A DNA stretch of 64,000 nt, taken from the NCBI GenBank assembly GCA_049487715.1, contig CP150570.1, positions 62,001 to 126,000 of the forward strand. The letters are read 5' to 3'. Positions 61,252 through 64,000 of the stretch are shown here, in pieces. This stretch comes from Pycnococcus provasolii (taxonomy: Eukaryota > Chlorophyta > Pseudoscourfieldiophyceae > Pseudoscourfieldiales). Within the stretch, counting starts at the first letter, position 1. Each line of letters begins with the position of its first letter. The position numbers were made by a program, and so were the translations under genes. Under the pieces are notes generated by a model that worked only from the letters and a program-made list of their open reading frames with translations, was not told the DNA's origin and ran no database searches.

Positions 61252-61695
61252 TCAGCGCGTTTTCTTCGACTTCTTGGCTTTCTTTTCAGTCTTAGGTGCT
61301 GTCATGGTGCCGAGCACAGATAGCGCAAAAGCTCCTCCAAGCACTGCGGCTGACTTGAGGGAAACAGCAGTCGTTTCTGCGTCACCCGCCTTCTGCGCCT
61401 CGTAGTAGCGAAATCCAGCGACGCCGACGCAAAGCGCGAAGAGCATGGTCGCCGTCCGACATCCCGCGGAGTGTTTTTCGGCGTGTGGGAGCAGGTGCAG
61501 GAAGAGGAATCCGAACGTCAGGCACGCGGCACCGAAGTAGCGCGAGAGCGACATGAGCACGGCCCCTTCGGTGGAGTTGAAGTTGAGCGTCGGTCGTCCG
61601 TAGAGGGAGAAGAGCATGGCAGGGTCGTACATCAGCACGGCCCCTTCTGCGGCCATGAGGAGGCCTGTGGCGAAGAGCGCGACATAGCTGAGCAT
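61252..61695 (-). CDS. small multi-pass membrane protein, unrecognised
   Basis: 147 residues from the ATG at 61695. About four hydrophobic helices are visible: near 1-22, 48-68 (FGAACLTFGFLFLHLL), 82-97 and 113-130 (SAAVLGGAFALSVLGTM). A Lys-rich cytosolic tail KKAKKSKKTR ends the protein. I do not recognise a family. It lies between H2B and H1 within the histone cluster and carries no histone hairpin. Confidence 0.7.
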   Translation of the reverse strand: MLSYVALFATGLLMAAEGAVLMYDPAMLFSLYGRPTLNFNSTEGAVLMSLSRYFGAACLTFGFLFLHLLPHAEKHSAGCRTATMLFALCVGVAGFRYYEAQKAGDAETTAVSLKSAAVLGGAFALSVLGTMTAPKTEKKAKKSKKTR

Positions 61696-62223
61696 TATGG
61701 CAGGCGAGTCGAATTAAAACAAAAACGAGCACGAAAAACAGACAAAGCCGCAGGCGAAATGAAATGGACCCTATGGAGGAAAAAAAAAATCAAAACAAAG
61801 AAACCCCGGCCGCGATATTTGGTTAGGGAGGAGGCCACATCAGCATGAACCTCAAAACCCAATTGAACATGAACCCCCGAAACCCGACAGCGACCAACTC
61901 AACTCCACGCAACTCCACCGGGTCCAGGGGGTGGTACAAATGAAAACAAGAACAAAACAGAAAAAAACAAAACGGGAGGAATGGTCGAATGGGCGAGGGG
62001 AATGGTCGAGAGTTCCCCAAAACGACCAAATAATAACACGTGAGGAAGGGTGGTACTTCCAAAACCCAAACCCAACGCGTTCCCCCTCTCCGGCCCCTCC
62101 TCTCCGGCCCCACACGTCGTCCGTCGCGTGTTTTTTTTAAACTCCCCCCCCGGACCCGGACCCGGCGTTCTGGTTTCGGCAGATTCTGTGTGTCATTCTC
62201 CATTCCACAAAAAACACACAGTC
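61696..62223. promoter_or_regulatory. divergent intergenic region, membrane protein/H1
   Basis: No gene supported. The H1 side has TCTCCGGCCCC repeats (about 62086-62110) and an Inr-like TCATTCTCCA at 62193-62202, 31 bases before the H1 ATG. The GGATCGCG motif of the core-histone promoters was not found. Confidence 0.5.
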
Positions 62224-62996
62224 ATGCCGCCGAAGACCGCTGCCAAGCCCGCGCCCAGGTGAGTGCTCATGGAGGGAGTGGGGTGGGATTGTATCGTGCA
62301 CTTCTGCTCGTCTCCTTGCCGTGTTTGGGGTGTCATCTTGTTTTTTCCCGTTTGTCGTTTCGTTCCTTTCGAAGGTCTTTCCAAGGAGTTTGTGTTTTTT
62401 TTTGGTTTTTTGATGTTTTTTTGATTTTGTGTTTCAGCGATTGACTTGCAAACAAATGTCTCACGATGCTATGCACGCACACGAATCAGCCACCCGCCGT
62501 ACGTCGAGATGATCAAGGCGGCGATCTCCTCCCTCAAGGAGCGCACCGGATCGTCCGTACAGGCCATCACCAAGTACGTTGAGGCGAACTACAAGCTCCC
62601 CGACAACTTCAAGAAGGTGCTGTCGAACCAGCTCAAGAAGCTCGCCGCTGAGGGCAAGCTCGTGAAGGTGAAGGCGTCCTACAAGCTCGGAGACGCGCTC
62701 AAGAAGGCGCCGAAGAAGCCGAAGGCGAAGGTACGTAGTGGCACATCTGTGTGTTTTTTTGTCTGCGGCAAAGACACAACAAAAAAAGGACGTCGTGCTG
62801 ACGACTGACGGTGACTTCTATCTCCACACACAACCTGGCAAACACTACGCAGAAGGCGAAGGCTGCGAAGAAGCCCGCGGCGAAGAAGCCGAAGAAGGCT
62901 GCAAAGAAGCCCGCTGCCAAGAAGCCGAAGAAGGCTGCGAAGAAGCCCGCGGCCAAGAAGCCGAAGGCGAAGAAGCCCAAGGCGGCGAAGAAGTAA
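62224..62996 (+). CDS. H1: linker histone H1, three exons
   Basis: Spliced CDS 62224-62258, 62490-62730 and 62853-62996, 139 residues. Exon 1 encodes [11 protein letters not shown]. The first intron (phase 2, CAG|GTGAGT to ATCAG|CC) leads into [20 protein letters not shown], the start of the winged-helix globular domain, which continues [20 protein letters not shown]. The second intron (phase 0, AAG|GTACGT to ACGCAG|AAG) separates the globular domain from a Lys/Ala/Pro tail of [12 protein letters not shown] repeats. H1 binds linker DNA and compacts chromatin. It is the only intron-bearing histone here, yet it keeps the 3' hairpin. Confidence 0.93.
62259..62489 (+). other. H1 intron 1 (231 bp)
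   Basis: Donor CCCAG|GTGAGTGC, acceptor GAATCAG|CCACC. An earlier acceptor (TTTCAG at about 62438) would bring a stop after two codons, so 62489 is preferred. Confidence 0.85.
62731..62852 (+). other. H1 intron 2 (122 bp)
   Basis: Donor GCGAAG|GTACGTAG, acceptor CTACGCAG|AAGGCG, phase 0. It joins the globular domain to the basic tail without a frame change. Confidence 0.88.
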
Positions 62997-63084
62997 GCGA
63001 CGAACAACGCGCGCGTTTGTTTCGTTCCCTTCTCTGTTCTTCTCTGAACATACATAAAAAACACAACAAAAAAAACCACAAACT

Positions 63085-63110
63085 GGTGTTATTTTAACAC
63101 CACCTACTCA
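63085..63110 (+). terminator. histone 3' hairpin, H1
   Basis: GGTGTTATTTTAACACC at 63085-63101, 89 bases after the H1 stop, flanked by AAACT and ACCTACTC. The CTCTCTCCAGAGCTC block is missing; CAGTCCAACTATCTTC follows. Confidence 0.87.
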
Positions 63111-63577
63111 GTCCAACTATCTTCTTCTTCTTGAGTGGCAGGCCGAGACGCGTGTTTGAATTTTTAACTTGAAGAGACAGTCCAGTCTGCGCGACGCGGA
63201 GATAACCGCGCGAATACCCACAACCTCAACGAACACACGGGTGACAGTTTCAAACGACGTATCGTGGTGGTTTACACAGTTGATAGACTACATATGTACG
63301 TGTGAGACACTGCTCAGCACGCGTGCGTGAGTTTGCAACTCGTGCGTGCATATCCGTATTTGAGTAAGAGCACAGTGTTCTTTTCTACACGGCAGTACAA
63401 CGGCGCGCCACCAACAACCTCGCAAGTCCACACACACACATATCACACCATCTCGTTGTTCAACAATACAATAATATCCTCTCCCGACCCACCAGGCCAC
63501 CGGTTCCATGCTCAAAACAGTCACAGGCACTCCATACCAAAACAAAGCAAAACCGAAACCAAAAGTAGGGAAGGAAG
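63111..63577. other. intergenic region between H1 and H4 copy 2 (convergent)
   Basis: No gene supported. The sequence is AT-richer than elsewhere, with short CA repeats (about 63430-63441). Both flanking genes end with their own hairpin. Confidence 0.5.
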
Positions 63578-63618
63578 AGAGCTCTGGAGAGAGAAGTAGG
63601 TGGTGTTAAAATAACACC
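63578..63618 (-). terminator. histone 3' hairpin and downstream block, H4 copy 2
   Basis: GGTGTTATTTTAACACC on the minus strand (63618-63602), 62 bases after the stop, then ACCTACTT and CTCTCTCCAGAGCTCTC (to 63578). Nearly identical to H4 copy 1. Confidence 0.87.
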
Positions 63619-63679
63619 AGTTTGTTTTTGTTTGTTTTTTCTGGTCTTGTGATCTTCTCGAGCTGCTAGGCGAAAGCGC

Positions 63680-64000
<321 letters not shown>

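Noticed and set aside
62438-62446. acceptor TTTCAG at the end of the T-rich region of H1 intron 1
   Set aside because: Joining exon 1 there gives a stop codon after two codons. The acceptor at 62489 yields the conserved H1 globular domain.

Overview
This is a eukaryotic nuclear segment, most likely from a small flagellate-type green alga of prasinophyte grade. The evidence is a plant-type chloroplast glutamyl endopeptidase and a chloroplast-type DUF1995 protein, a cilium-specific CFAP44, intron-poor GC-rich genes a few hundred bases apart, and the green-algal polyadenylation signal TGTAA downstream of many stop codons on both strands. The species cannot be fixed from the sequence alone.

Layout. 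0-9.4 kb: the 5' end of a minus-strand gene running off the left edge, a four-domain voltage-gated cation channel, and a peroxisomal beta-oxidation multifunctional enzyme. 10.5-23 kb: ribosomal protein eL32, a folate-receptor-like secreted protein, a RING-CH ubiquitin ligase, APC7, SF3A1, a JMJD7-type JmjC hydroxylase and a RluA-type pseudouridine synthase. 23-35 kb: the large CFAP44, BCKDH E1-beta, a small putatively dually acylated protein and an ABC-F ATPase. 34.8-53 kb: alpha-COP with an 18-base first coding exon, a Nei/NEIL3-like DNA glycosylase with Val2, a broken gene carrying a 250-bp hAT-like MITE, katanin p60, chloroplast glutamyl endopeptidase, the DUF1995 protein and a FAN-type BEACH protein with armadillo repeats in place of WD40. 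53-55.5 kb: PLAA/Doa1. 55.8-64 kb: a histone cluster (H4, H2A.X, H2A, H2B, H3, H2B, H1, H4) interrupted by an adenylate kinase and a small membrane protein.

The most unusual system is in the histone cluster. Six of the eight genes end in one 17-nt hairpin, GGTGTTATTTTAACACC, often followed by a conserved CTCTCTCCAGAGCTC block. It resembles the animal histone 3' stem-loop in design but differs in sequence and loop size. H2A.X and the second H2B lack it and carry TGTAA instead. The cluster also shares an upstream TCATTCTC motif and CGGATCGCGC promoter motifs, including a perfect 25-bp inverted repeat between H2A and H2B. Linker histone H1 has two introns yet keeps the hairpin.

Start codons were checked against the bases. 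Where the longest open frame began at GTG, TTG or CTG, I moved the start to the first credible ATG.
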